A DNA stretch of 64,000 nucleotides from Rhizophagus clarus. Taxonomy: Eukaryota; Glomeromycota; Glomeromycetes; Glomerales; Glomeraceae. The position numbers were made by a program, and so were the translations under genes. Location of the stretch: contig BLAL01000304.1 of NCBI GenBank assembly GCA_015698045.1, forward strand, positions 248,001-312,000. Reading direction: 5' to 3'. The notes under the pieces were generated by a model. The model was given only the letters and a program-made list of their open reading frames with translations. It searched no databases and was not told the DNA's origin. This document shows positions 38,726-49,466 of the stretch, piece by piece (the first letter of the stretch is position 1; each line of letters starts with the position of its first letter).

Positions 38726-39823
38726 ATGGCAGATACACTAGCGACACACTTGGCAGGAATTAAACACATAATAATTGTACTTTCAGGAAAAGGCGGAGTA
38801 GGAAAGAGTTCTATAGCAACACAGCTCGCATTATGCTTGGTTCAGGGAGGAAATAAAGTGGGTATTCTGGATATTGATCTTACTGGACCAAGTATACCAC
38901 ATATGTTGGGACTTGACGGTAAACAAGTTCACCAAGCTTCTTCGGGGTAAATATATTATATTTAAAAGGATTTAATATCACAATTAATTTTTAAATTAAT
39001 ATAATAATATCCTTTATAAGATGGGTGCCAGTTTTTGCAGATGAAAACAAAAATCTTTGTTGCATGTCTATTGGTTTTTTACTACAAAGTAAAAATGATT
39101 CTGTTGTATGGAGAGGACCTAAAAAGAATGCAATGATTAGGCAGTTTTTGGCAGATGTATGTTGGGGTGAATTAGACTATCTCATAATTGATACACCACC
39201 TGGCACATCTGATGAACATATATCAATTGCTGAATATTTAAAAGATATTCATCCGGATGGTGCAGTTATTGTAACTACTCCACAGGTAATAAGCAGAATT
39301 TCACCTTAAAAGATTCGAGATATTTTTCTCATGTTATAATTTTTCTAGACAGTTGCCTTAGCTGATGTCCGCAAAGAATTAAATTTTTGTAAAAAAGTAA
39401 AACTACCTATATTGGGAGTTGTAGAGAATATGAGTGGATACGTATGTCCTCATTGTGAGGTTGGTATTTTAGTTTAAGTCATTAAAACTTGCTTTTATAT
39501 ATTCATTGACTTTAATATCATACTGTACAGGAATGTACAAATTTGTTTTCAACGGGTGGAGGAGAAGCGATGGCTCAAGAATTTGGTGTAGAATTTTTAG
39601 GTATTATCGAAATTTAGAATAACATTTTTTATTTTGCATTTCTAATATTCTTTATGATTTAGGTCGTGTTCCAATTGATCCATCATTAACACTCATGATT
39701 GAAAAATCAAATGATGATAATGCAACATTGGAAAATGGGTTGATCAAAATATACACGGAATCTAATTTGTTTAAAGTGTTTAATAAAATTACGGATAAAG
39801 TCGTGGCGAAAGTTATTACATAA
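38726..39823 (+). CDS. CFD1: Cytosolic Fe-S cluster assembly P-loop NTPase, Cfd1/NUBP2
   Basis: Cytosolic scaffold, partner of Nbp35/NUBP1, assembling [4Fe-4S] clusters for cytosolic and nuclear proteins. Five exons, 38726-38946, 39021-39285, 39349-39459, 39531-39600 and 39663-39823, join in frame to 275 residues. The deviant Walker A motif GKGGVGKSS is near residue 20, followed by [14 protein letters not shown], the MRP-family segment [30 protein letters not shown], and [13 protein letters not shown], whose CPHC supplies the bridging cluster cysteines. The N-terminal four-cysteine extension of Nbp35 is absent, which separates Cfd1/NUBP2 from Nbp35/NUBP1. The gene is divergent from the G-patch gene and is followed by CCDC25 on the same strand, about 200 bp away. 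Confidence 0.95.
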
Positions 39824-39920
39824 AGAATAAATATATTATTTACGTGTAGTCAATTGTTTTCATAGTTTTCATAATTTAAATATATTTTATTTTGTTCATA
39901 TTTTTACATATTTAATAAAT

Positions 39921-39926
39921 CACGTG
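39921..39926. promoter_or_regulatory. CACGTG site upstream of CCDC25
   Basis: Sequence ATCACGTGG, 95 bp upstream of the CCDC25 start codon. It differs from the TCACGTGA octamer at the last base. Confidence 0.4.
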
Positions 39927-40020
39927 GTCTATTTTATTATTTAAAACACGTCAATATGCAACATGCCGATCGTATTGATACTAAGTACTCTTTTACTTAG
40001 CTTTAGGACATTTACTCAGA

Positions 40021-41370
40021 ATGGTTTATTATTTTACTTGTCATGGTAACAATACTAATTCATTTTTCAATAAGGCCTTAGTTAAATGTCACTTTATTAA
40101 CGTGTTGAAATTTTTTCTTTAAAGAGGTTGATCCTCCGGCTTTGATATATATGGGAAAGGATGAAAATGAAAGTAAGTAGAGTTGCGGTTTGAAATTCTC
40201 TTTATTTAACGATTGTGTTAATTAATTTCTTTACGTCGATTTAATTAGACGAAGAATTGATTAAATATGGGTGGGAAGAAGATGTTTGGTACGACTTGCT
40301 AATTATTTGATATATTTGATATAATGTGCACCCTCGGATTAGATTAGATTAATTATGAGAAGGACTATCCTGATCTGTAATTAGTAGATTCAAAAAATCG
40401 TGATTAGAAAATAGTCTGATCCGACTTGACTGGATTCGGTTCGAATAACTTTTTTAAGTGCGAGCATTGTAATCAGTATGACACGTAAAAATGATAAATT
40501 TATGAGTTGATTTAGTTACTAAGAAATTTCATTTCGTTTTATTTATTGATGAATATTCATAGGGTATATACATTTTATTTTACATGTATTGAAAATTCTA
40601 ACTTTATAATTAACTTTAATTATTTTATCCCAAAAATTGAAGTTCCATGTTCATCCACATTCAAGCGCTCATGTGTACCTTAGACTTCAACCTGGACAAT
40701 CCTGGGAGGATATCTCTCCAAAACTTTTGGAAGATTTAGGTCAATTAACTAAAGCAAATAGTATTAAAGGTTGGTCTTAACTGTACATAATGAATAAATT
40801 GAATACAATTATAATTCCCTTTAATTAATATAGGGTGCAAGGAAAAGAGTGTTGAGGTTTCATATACTCCATGGTCAAATCTGCTGAAAAAAAGTGGTAT
40901 GGCCGCTGGAGAGGTCTCCTTCAGTAATAATGCTATGGTACTTCTTTATTTTTTGGAAGTATATTAAGTATGAAGTTATAGGATGTAAAAACTGTTAATT
41001 TTTGCATTCTATTTTGTTCTAGGTAAAAAAGCTGCAAATTAAAAAGAATAACAAAATTTTGAATCGACTTGAAAAAACGAAGGTAGAAAAATTTCCGGAT
41101 CTTGAAAAAGAGAAAATGCAAGCTGAAAAAGAAAAAAGAAAGATAGCAAGAGAAGCGATGGTTGTTAAAGTAAGTGTTTTCATCATTATTTCCAAATATA
41201 GACAAACATTAATATTTTATTTTGATTCTATCTAGAAACAAGAAGAGCTTCGCTTAGAGCAGGAAAAGAAAGAGCAGGAAGCACTGAAGTCTTATGATTT
41301 GATCTTTGATGAATCGAATATGCGCAGTAATTATGATAATGATGGCGATTTGGAAGATGATTTTATGTAA
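40021..41370 (+). CDS. CCDC25: CCDC25 homologue (NFACT-R/DUF814 domain)
   Basis: Seven exons: 40021-40045, 40125-40172, 40249-40288, 40643-40769, 40834-40937, 41023-41169 and 41236-41370. They encode about 208 residues, the same length as human CCDC25. The conserved N-terminus [20 protein letters not shown] is followed by [25 protein letters not shown] and VSYTPWSNL, which define the NFACT-R domain, then a coiled coil ([18 protein letters not shown]) and the short acidic C-terminus DLEDDFM. Intron 3 is longer than its neighbours (about 354 bp), and its apparent GT donor and AG acceptor leave the join one base short of the TGG codon for the conserved tryptophan; see findings. Human CCDC25 is described as a membrane sensor of extracellular DNA; the ancestral function is probably in translation or RNA binding (inference from the domain). 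Confidence 0.88.
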
Positions 41371-41828
41371 AACAAATTATATAAATAGCAAACACGAAAA
41401 TAAATAGCACATGTAGAAATTAGTGATCTGTTAACATTCATCTCTGTTTGAATTGCATATTTTAATGTGTTTTTTGTTTGGTTAATTTAATTTCAGCAAT
41501 TTTAGTTATTCACTGAGGACTTATATAATGAGTTGTGTAATATTAATACATATTTGTAATAATTAATATTTAATACATATTAAAGTTTCATTGCATAAAT
41601 GTTTTAATCACGTGAAATTGTACATATCCGTCAAATAGCTCTTTCCAAACTTAGTGCTTCTGTTATCGATTAGGTTTCGTAGATCGTGTTCGATATTATA
41701 CATTTAGTATAACGCGTGCTTGGTTAAATTTTGCAAAGAACGAAAAGTTCGCGTTTGTAATATCGAAATTTTAAAGCCAAACCAATATTCGCGTTGTTTA
41801 TTTTCCATTTTTTTGTAATATAATAATT
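41371..41828. other. Intergenic promoter region of HAT1
   Basis: 458 bp between the CCDC25 stop and the HAT1 start. A TCACGTGA palindrome sits at 41608-41615. No other gene signature is seen. Confidence 0.55.
41608..41615. promoter_or_regulatory. TCACGTGA palindrome upstream of HAT1
   Basis: Exact palindrome 214-221 bp upstream of the HAT1 ATG (41829). One of six exact copies in the window. Confidence 0.5.
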
Positions 41829-43840
41829 ATGACTGAAATGGTGCTTAAACCTCAGGAAGAGGAATGGTTGTGCAATTCAAACGAAGCACTTACAATTTGG
41901 TTTCGTAAGTTGATATTGTTTTGTTGGAAAATGATAAGTACGATCTGCTGATACTTTAATCTGTGTTGCTTTTTTTAGTTGAGCCATCAACAGACCCTGA
42001 TCGGGAATTCGATTCTGTTCAAGTATTCCCCATGTTCACGTATTCAATATTTGGTGACAAAGAACAAATTTATGGTTATAAGGATTTAGAAATTACGGTA
42101 TTTTAATCATAAAAAAAAAAAAATTGTCACTTGAAGAAGTGTAAATATATTCATGAACTTTAATATTTATTTGTAGCTCAAATTTTCATCTGGAAGTTTT
42201 GCTACCTACTTCGATGTTCGGTATTCTGATAAAATTCCCGATGTTTCTTCAACTTCTATAGCAGATAATGTAGTAGATAAAATTAAGGCATTGATACCGA
42301 ATGGTAAGAAATTAATTTTAATTCAATGGCATTTATTTAAGTTTATTATTATGACATACGTTATTTTCTATTTTGAAAGATTATATTACAAATTATGATG
42401 CTTTCCTACAAACTGTTCACGAGGATGCGTATAGTTTTAAACCAATGGGTGAAAAAATAACAGAATATCGTCTTGAAGAAGGAGATGATGTAATTTATGA
42501 AATTTACAGAGTAATACTTTAAACCTTATAAATTCTGAAATTAATAATAAATGTTTATCTATATTTATTTATTAAAGAAAAATGGGTCTTTATATATATG
42601 TAGGCAACATTCGAAACACCCCGATTTAAGGAATATCATAAACGATTTCAGATAATGATATTATTTTATATTGAAGCTGGAACGTACATAGATGAAGATG
42701 AGAAATGGGAAACCATGCTTTCGTATGTTTAATTTTATTAACGTGTATTACATATATTAAAAATATTTTTTCACACGTAAGTTTATTACACTTGTAGGTT
42801 TGAAAAGAAACGTATAGGAGATAAATACACATATAGTTTTATGGGATTTTGCACAATGTACAATTATTACTTTTATAATCGCGAAAAGTGTGTTAATACT
42901 GAAAACTGTGTTGTCATCGATCAAATTAATAATAATAAAGTACCAATCTCAGAACGCGTCAATGAAGGTAAAGTTATACCAGAAGATATACGATTGAGGA
43001 TAAGGTAATTAAATTTTATATAAAAAATTTTTTTTATTGTTTTTAAATTAATCAGTTCATAATTTTACAGTCAATTTTTAATTTTCCCTCATGTTCAAGG
43101 AAAAGGTCATGGAAGTAAGTGTATTTACTATAAGGATAGTTTTGATTGAAGAAATGATAATTATTAAATGTTTTCTTATATAGGTAAACTCTATCAAACC
43201 ATATACAAATATGTTTTATCAAATTCAAGAATAAAAGAACTTGCTGGTATTTGAAACCTACTTTTATTATTATTATTATTCTATCTTCTATGATTTTTCT
43301 AATAATTTGGTTTTATTACTAATAGTTGAAATTCCAAATGATTCTTTTGAAGCAATCCGTGATAAAAATGATTTACTTTATATACGTGAACAGAAAATAT
43401 TTGAAGGATTAGTAGCTCCTGTTGATAAGAATACTATTGATTCAATACGGCGGAAATATAAACTAAATAAAGTTAGATTTTAAAAATATTATTTTGAATT
43501 AATCATTATAAATATTAAATTTAATTAAAATTTTTTATCTATAGCGACAATTGCTTCGATGTTTAGAAATTGAACTATTGAGAAAATTAAACAAGTCGGA
43601 TGCTGCTGCTTATAAAGCATATCGATTACAAGTGAAGGAACGATTATATAATTGGAATAAGGTAAATATTATAAATAGTAAATTTTATCGTTATTTTTTG
43701 ATACATGTATATTTACTTTAATGGGTTTTTCATAGGAAATATTAAAGGATGTTGATAGAGCTGAACGCATAGAGAAATTGGAGGAAACATTTAAGGGTCT
43801 TGTAGAAGAATATCAAGAGATTTTATTGAAATATAATTGA
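41829..43840 (+). CDS. HAT1: Histone acetyltransferase type B catalytic subunit Hat1
   Basis: Acetylates newly made histone H4 at Lys5 and Lys12 before chromatin assembly, together with an RbAp46/Hat2-type partner. Eleven exons, 41829-41904, 41979-42097, 42177-42303, 42380-42510, 42604-42722, 42798-43004, 43071-43114, 43184-43246, 43326-43471, 43545-43661 and 43736-43840, join in frame to 417 residues. The N-terminal Hat1 domain shows FPMFTYSIFGDKEQIYGYK. The central region contains RFQIMILFYIEAGTYID and YSFMGFCTMYNYYFY. The acetyl-CoA loop QFLIFPHVQGKGHGSKLY lies across exons 7-8. The catalytic segment reads VEIPNDSFEAIRDKNDL, where family members usually have VEDP; the Asp is replaced by Ile (see findings). 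The C-terminus is helical and charged. A TCACGTGA site lies about 220 bp upstream. Confidence 0.95.
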
Positions 43841-45304
43841 ATTATTTTATAATTTACTTTTTATGGTATGATTATCAATGTAAATTTAATATGTTGTACT
43901 TTCAATTTGAACCAACGAACACTTTTTTTTTTTGATTTTACGTTATTAAAAAATTGCGTTAGTTAAAATTTTTTTCTTGTTAAACTTACTAAAAAATATA
44001 TATATAAGTTGTACATATTTTATTTCAAATTTTGTGTCAGTATTATCAGAATTCAAGAATATACTTCTTTATTACTTTTATTCGAATTAATTATTTCATT
44101 GATGAGATTATCTTCTTAAAAATCCTATTACCCTATTACTTTGTGGTAAATATTTGTACAAGCAGGTACAGTACAATCGTAACGCCCGATTTGAGTAGAA
44201 TCATCTAGTTGGTTAGTTGCCATTACTCTGAATGCGCGTGACTATGAACCATTTAATCTATATGTTGCGAACTTGAACTTAGAGCTTTACCAATTCCCCT
44301 AAAATATAAAAAAAAATGAGGAGCATGTAATGGTAATTAATTATTATATTCTATTATCAATATTTCCCGATTAAAATAACTCTACCCTTTATATCAGATT
44401 TATTTCAAACTTTAAATCACAATCAAATGATTCTTGTCGTTCGTTGATTGCAAAAGTGTCTCGTCAAAGAATGCTCAAATGCTACTGAGTATTATACGAT
44501 TACAATCCATCTTTAAAGAAACGACAGGGTTTGATCGAAATAAATTATAACGATATATTGATTACAGTATAATAAATCGAATGTAGGATACATGAACTTA
44601 CAAGATCCAATCCAGACACAAGAGGGTTAGACCCGGATTTAAGAAAGTACACATCATTTAGTGCCCAATTCCACTTAAAAAGTCACGCGAAAGTAAAATT
44701 TTGTTCCACGCATTAAAAAATCACGTGTACTTACAATGATTAGATCAAAAATTTGGATACAAAATTTAATACAAAAAAAAAAAAAAATTAACAATAAAGA
44801 ATTTTAATAACAAAAAGCATTATGAACTGACAAAAAAAAAAATAAACAAAAAATTATATATGACAATTATGTGGTAACTGATTAGTTTATAATAATGTGA
44901 TATTAGTAAAAATATTACTAATTTTCTTAATTTTCTTTTTATTTCATCATTATTTTTGAGAATGATGGCATAGAATTACTTTTGATTTTTTTTTTTTTTA
45001 TTTATTTAAATCACCTCTATCATCAGTAATAATAATTGAGGTAAGCGGAAATGGAAATATGTATTTTTTAAAATTATTAGAACACACTAAAATAAAGGTG
45101 TTTTTTAGCATTAAAGGGAGGAAGGATTAAAGGGAAGGAAGGAAGGACATTAAATTAAGCATTAACATTAAATAAGATGATTAAAAAATAACAAAACAAT
45201 AAATAAATGTTAAAAGAAACTTCGAACCAAAATATATGATTAAATCTAATGTTTTTATAAACAAACATTTTTTACGCACCAAAACCCCCAGAAATGAAAA
45301 TAAA
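43841..45304. other. Intergenic region, no gene seen
   Basis: AT-rich spacer between the HAT1 3' end and the P450 3' end (converging genes). It contains a CACGTG at 44722-44727 and GGAAGGAAGG-type purine repeats at about 45115-45150. No coding or RNA gene signature recognised. Confidence 0.5.
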
Positions 45305-46298
45305 TTATATTAAAAGACCAATATCTTTCCTTAATATGAATCTAATTTTATAAGGATAAGGGGAGAAAGAGGTTAAAGAAACGTTTCCAACATCTACATT
45401 AACATTTAAAGGAGTAATACCATCATCACCGACACCTGGTTTAATTTCAAAAGCCCAAAGAATATGAGCGATAACAAGGAATAATTGTTTTTGAGCCAAA
45501 TGTTGACCAATACAATAACGTCTTCCAGCACCGAAACTCATATGCATAGGCATGTTAGAATTAGTTAAAGAAGGACTATTATTTTTCAGTATACCACCTT
45601 TTAAAGAATTTCTTTTATTTGCCAGATCATTCTCCGTAACTGAATCCAAATCAAATTGAGGTAATAAAATACTTTTACTTTTAACCGAACCAGTAGAATA
45701 ATCTTGTAAGAATCGAGAAGGACGGAATTTATCAGGAGCGATAAATCTTCTTTCATTATGATTTATGGCAAATAAATTTAATAATAAAGGAGTATCTTTT
45801 GGTATTAAATAACCATTATATTCATCATCTTTGTTAGATACATGAGCAAAACCAAAAGGAGTAGGAGGTCTAAATCTTAATGTTTCATTAATAATAGCGG
45901 TAATATAAGGTAAATCAAATTCATTATCAAAAGTTGGTTTTGTTTTACAAGATTCATCTAATTCTGAGAAAGCTTCTTCTTGTACACCAGGATTATTTGC
46001 TAAACAAGCCAACACCCACATTAAAGTATTTACTTCAGTTTCCATAGCACCATTTAATAAACTGACCAACATTTCCCAAGCATCATCATATTCTATGGAA
46101 TTACTTTCAATCGCTTCCTGAATTTGTAAAAGAAAACTTGGAGAAAGTTTTTTATTATGAGCATAATCTCTTAAGAATTGATCATATTTCGAAGAAAAGA
46201 TTTTTTCCATTTTTTTATATAAACTTTCCGATTTTTTTGTATTTGGTTTATTCACATAACTTAAAATAGGCTTAAAGAAAAATATATAAAAATTAGTA

Positions 46299-46334
<36 letters not shown>

Positions 46335-47073
46335 TAATATATTTAAAATAATTACGTACCATAAGATCATTTAAAATACTTTTAGGAGAAGAAAATTCAG
46401 CTATATCATCCATGACCTCCATAACATCATTAAAAAGGGTATTATCATAACCAGATTTATTACCAAATAAAATATTCAACATATTGGTTAATACAAATTT
46501 TTTAATAATTTGTAAAGGATAAATAGAACCACCATGTTTCATCATTAAATCTCTAAGGAGGACATCAGTATCATTATAAATATAATTATAATAAGATCTA
46601 ATAGGACGAGAAGTAAGAGCACCATAAGCAACAGTTCTATTTCTTTTCCATTTATCACCATAAGGAGATAAAGCGATTAAATTACTTTTAATTAAAATAG
46701 GATTTGTATTATGAAAATCGTATCTTGAAGAATATAAAGAACCACATTTTACCAAAAGATCATTTACTACTTCATGATTATTTAATACAATAAAATATCT
46801 TTGGCCTAAATTTATACCATAAATTGGACCAAATTTTTTACTCCATTTATTAAGTTTATCTAATGGTTTATTACTTAATTGTAACAAATTTCCTACCAAT
46901 GGAAATGCTCGTGGATGTGGTAAAGTTGATAATTTGGTTTTGGGAAGTTTATTCCGTAATGTGAAAAGTTTTACTATTAAAATAATTCCAACTTGTAATA
47001 ATAAAACTGCTATCATCGAACGTATAAATTCCGATATCGCCGAAGGTCTCGTAATTTCCGATGTTAAAAACAT
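45305..47073 (-). CDS. Cytochrome P450 monooxygenase
   Basis: Membrane-anchored haem monooxygenase of the ER; substrate unknown. Two minus-strand exons, 46360-47073 and 45305-46270, join in phase 0 to 559 residues, slightly longer than typical P450s. An N-terminal membrane anchor (about residues 18-36) is followed by the proline-rich hinge HPRAFPLVGNLLQL. The K-helix ExxR motif is ETLRFRPPTPFG, the PERF-type segment is PDKFRPSRFL, and the haem-binding loop is FGAGRRYCIGQHLA with the axial Cys. The I-helix segment reads GAMETEVNTL; the usual acid-Thr pair is kept as Glu-Thr. The intron (46271-46359) contains a long (AAT)n repeat at 46301-46334 next to the donor side, which makes the unspliced frame read as a poly-tyrosine tail. 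It resembles CYP2-like fungal P450s, but no CYP family can be named with confidence. Confidence 0.93.
46301..46334. repeat. (AAT)n microsatellite inside the P450 intron
   Basis: About eleven tandem AAT/TAA units on the plus strand within the single P450 intron. Length variation here would not change the protein unless it disturbs splicing. Confidence 0.9.
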
Positions 47074-49466
47074 TTTTTTTTTTTTTTAGGTGCGTGCGTA
47101 GAACGAATTTAAATTAAATTAAGTATTATCGCTTTTAAATTAAAATGAATTAATTAATTGTTCATTAGGAAAAAAGTTTTGATTGATAAAATGGGTAAGA
47201 AAAGCAACCTGTTGCTTATTTTTTTGGTTCGAAGTAATATTTTTTTTTTTTTCGTTTCTATTATTAATTTTCTTTTAGAAAAAAATATTGACATTACAAA
47301 TAAATAGTTATTTTTTTATATATGAATAAATGATCCACCATTTATTAGAATGGGAGTATCTAAAAGATTTTGAGTAATGGTAAATCAATTATTATTCATT
47401 CTAAGATTAACAATGATAATCATATCCACATTAACCGATGATCCTATAAATCAAAAAGAAAGACTATGATGATTTACCATTAATAATAAAAAGTTAGGTT
47501 TTAATCTATTCTTTAATTAGATGAAATTTATTCATATCATGAATATCACGAGATGTCGGATCTTAAAAAAGTTTCAGAAAAATAAAAAATAAAACAAATT
47601 TTAATATTTATATATCAGGTATTAGATTTTCACCCCACCATACGTGTAACATTACTCCAGCTTCTTAAATTACCACAAAAAGCTTTAACTCTTTATTCAA
47701 AATTAATCATTTATCAAAGGTACTATGAAAATACTTTAGGGATACACTATTCATTTTATAAAGTTGATTAAAAAAAAAAAAAAAGAGAATTTGAAAAAAA
47801 AAAGAATCCTTTAAAATGTGTCCCCGAAATATATTCCAGGTCCCCGCAAAATAGTCACGTGCCCGATATGATCGGTGAACAATCTTTACCTAAATAATAA
47901 TAATAATTAAAAATAATTATACCAATGAATGATTTATACATGGAAAAAAAATAATTATTTGTGGGGAAAGAAACTTGAAAATTAAGGATAATTAAAAATA
48001 GGATCAACTTATTGTCTTCTTTCACGATCATTTTTATACTATTGAAATAAAGATTATTATTGTATACACAGGTGATTGTGTATCCCACGTCCTGAAATAA
48101 ATGGTTTTAAAGGAGAACTTTATAAACCGGGTCGTGGTTGTAGTCGTATAGTCATTGCAATTGCTATATATTAATTAGAAGATTTTGTAGGTGTTACCGA
48201 TTAGAATTACTAATGTAATTAAAATTACACAAATTAAATGGACCATCTACAAATATGGTCGTCAGGAATTCAGAGAGACTACAAATCGTCTATATAAAGT
48301 ATAAAAATTATACTTTTGCGCACAATTATACTTTTGTGCATTGATAATACGAACTTTTTTTAATGATTATAACGATTAAATAATATTTATTGTTTTATTT
48401 AAAAAATAAATAAATTAACTATTTTGTTAAAATTGACGTTCTTACGCCAGCCCGTTAGCGAAAGTGTATAATAATTATATACAATATCATGCACTGTTTT
48501 ACAATTTGAAATAATTAGACTTTTTATTCCAATATTGATAGACTTTATCCATCTATTTAAATAAACACTATCCGTGAAAAAAATCACGAATTTTAACCAG
48601 GAACCGTGAATAAATTGTCGAATGGATTTCACGAGTATTGTGTAATATTAAATATATAGTAATATTAATATTTTTATTGCGACATTTAATCTAAAACAAG
48701 AATTTCTCTTTTGTAATAAAACTATTATTATGTTTTTTTTTTTTTAAACAATCTCCTCAAATCCTATGTAATATAATCAAAAAATTACGCATTAAAAATA
48801 ATCCAAAAGCAAACATAACAATAATCTTTTCCGTAAATTTCCAATAACTGAGTTATTGTTCAGTCATAACTCATAAGGAATAATGCAGCGACCAATAGAA
48901 ATTAATGCTACAGCTACTAATACTGACTTCAATATTGAATCTCTTATAAAAATACTGGTTATTAGATAACAGATATTATTATCATCAAAACTTAAAACCT
49001 CGGGACCGGATATCAATTTACATGTTTGTCATATTTCCCGCAGCGCACATAAATCATGAATTAAAATAAAAATTCACCTAATCCTAAATTCGACAGTAAT
49101 TCTGTTTAATGTCTGACCGCAGCCCTATATTTATAATTAAACTGTGCCACCACTCTGCCGATCCTAAATTATTACTTAGCTTGGAATTCTGCCATTTAAC
49201 CCCACGAACCGAATCATTTCTTTCAGAGTGAATCACGTTAACTGCTTGGTTAATCATTTTTCCATTAGGAAAAACTACAATTAAAATTAACTCCCGCTTG
49301 TTTTCCTTATTAGGGAAACTACAATTAAATTAAATTACACCCGCGGCTAATCATATTTATATTAGGGAAAGTTACAATGCGAATCTGTAAAAAGAAAAAA
49401 AAATAGTATGGGAGACAATATTTATTAGCCTCTAATATCATTTTAAACTTACTTCTTTTTGTAAAC
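47074..49466. other. Divergent intergenic region between P450 and the kinase gene
   Basis: Contains a CACGTG at 47856-47861 next to a 16-mer ATGATCGGTGAACAAT at 47868-47883 that recurs at 26915-26930. Frames at 47855-48088 and 48399-48632 (minus) show no domain. No gene is supported. Confidence 0.5.
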
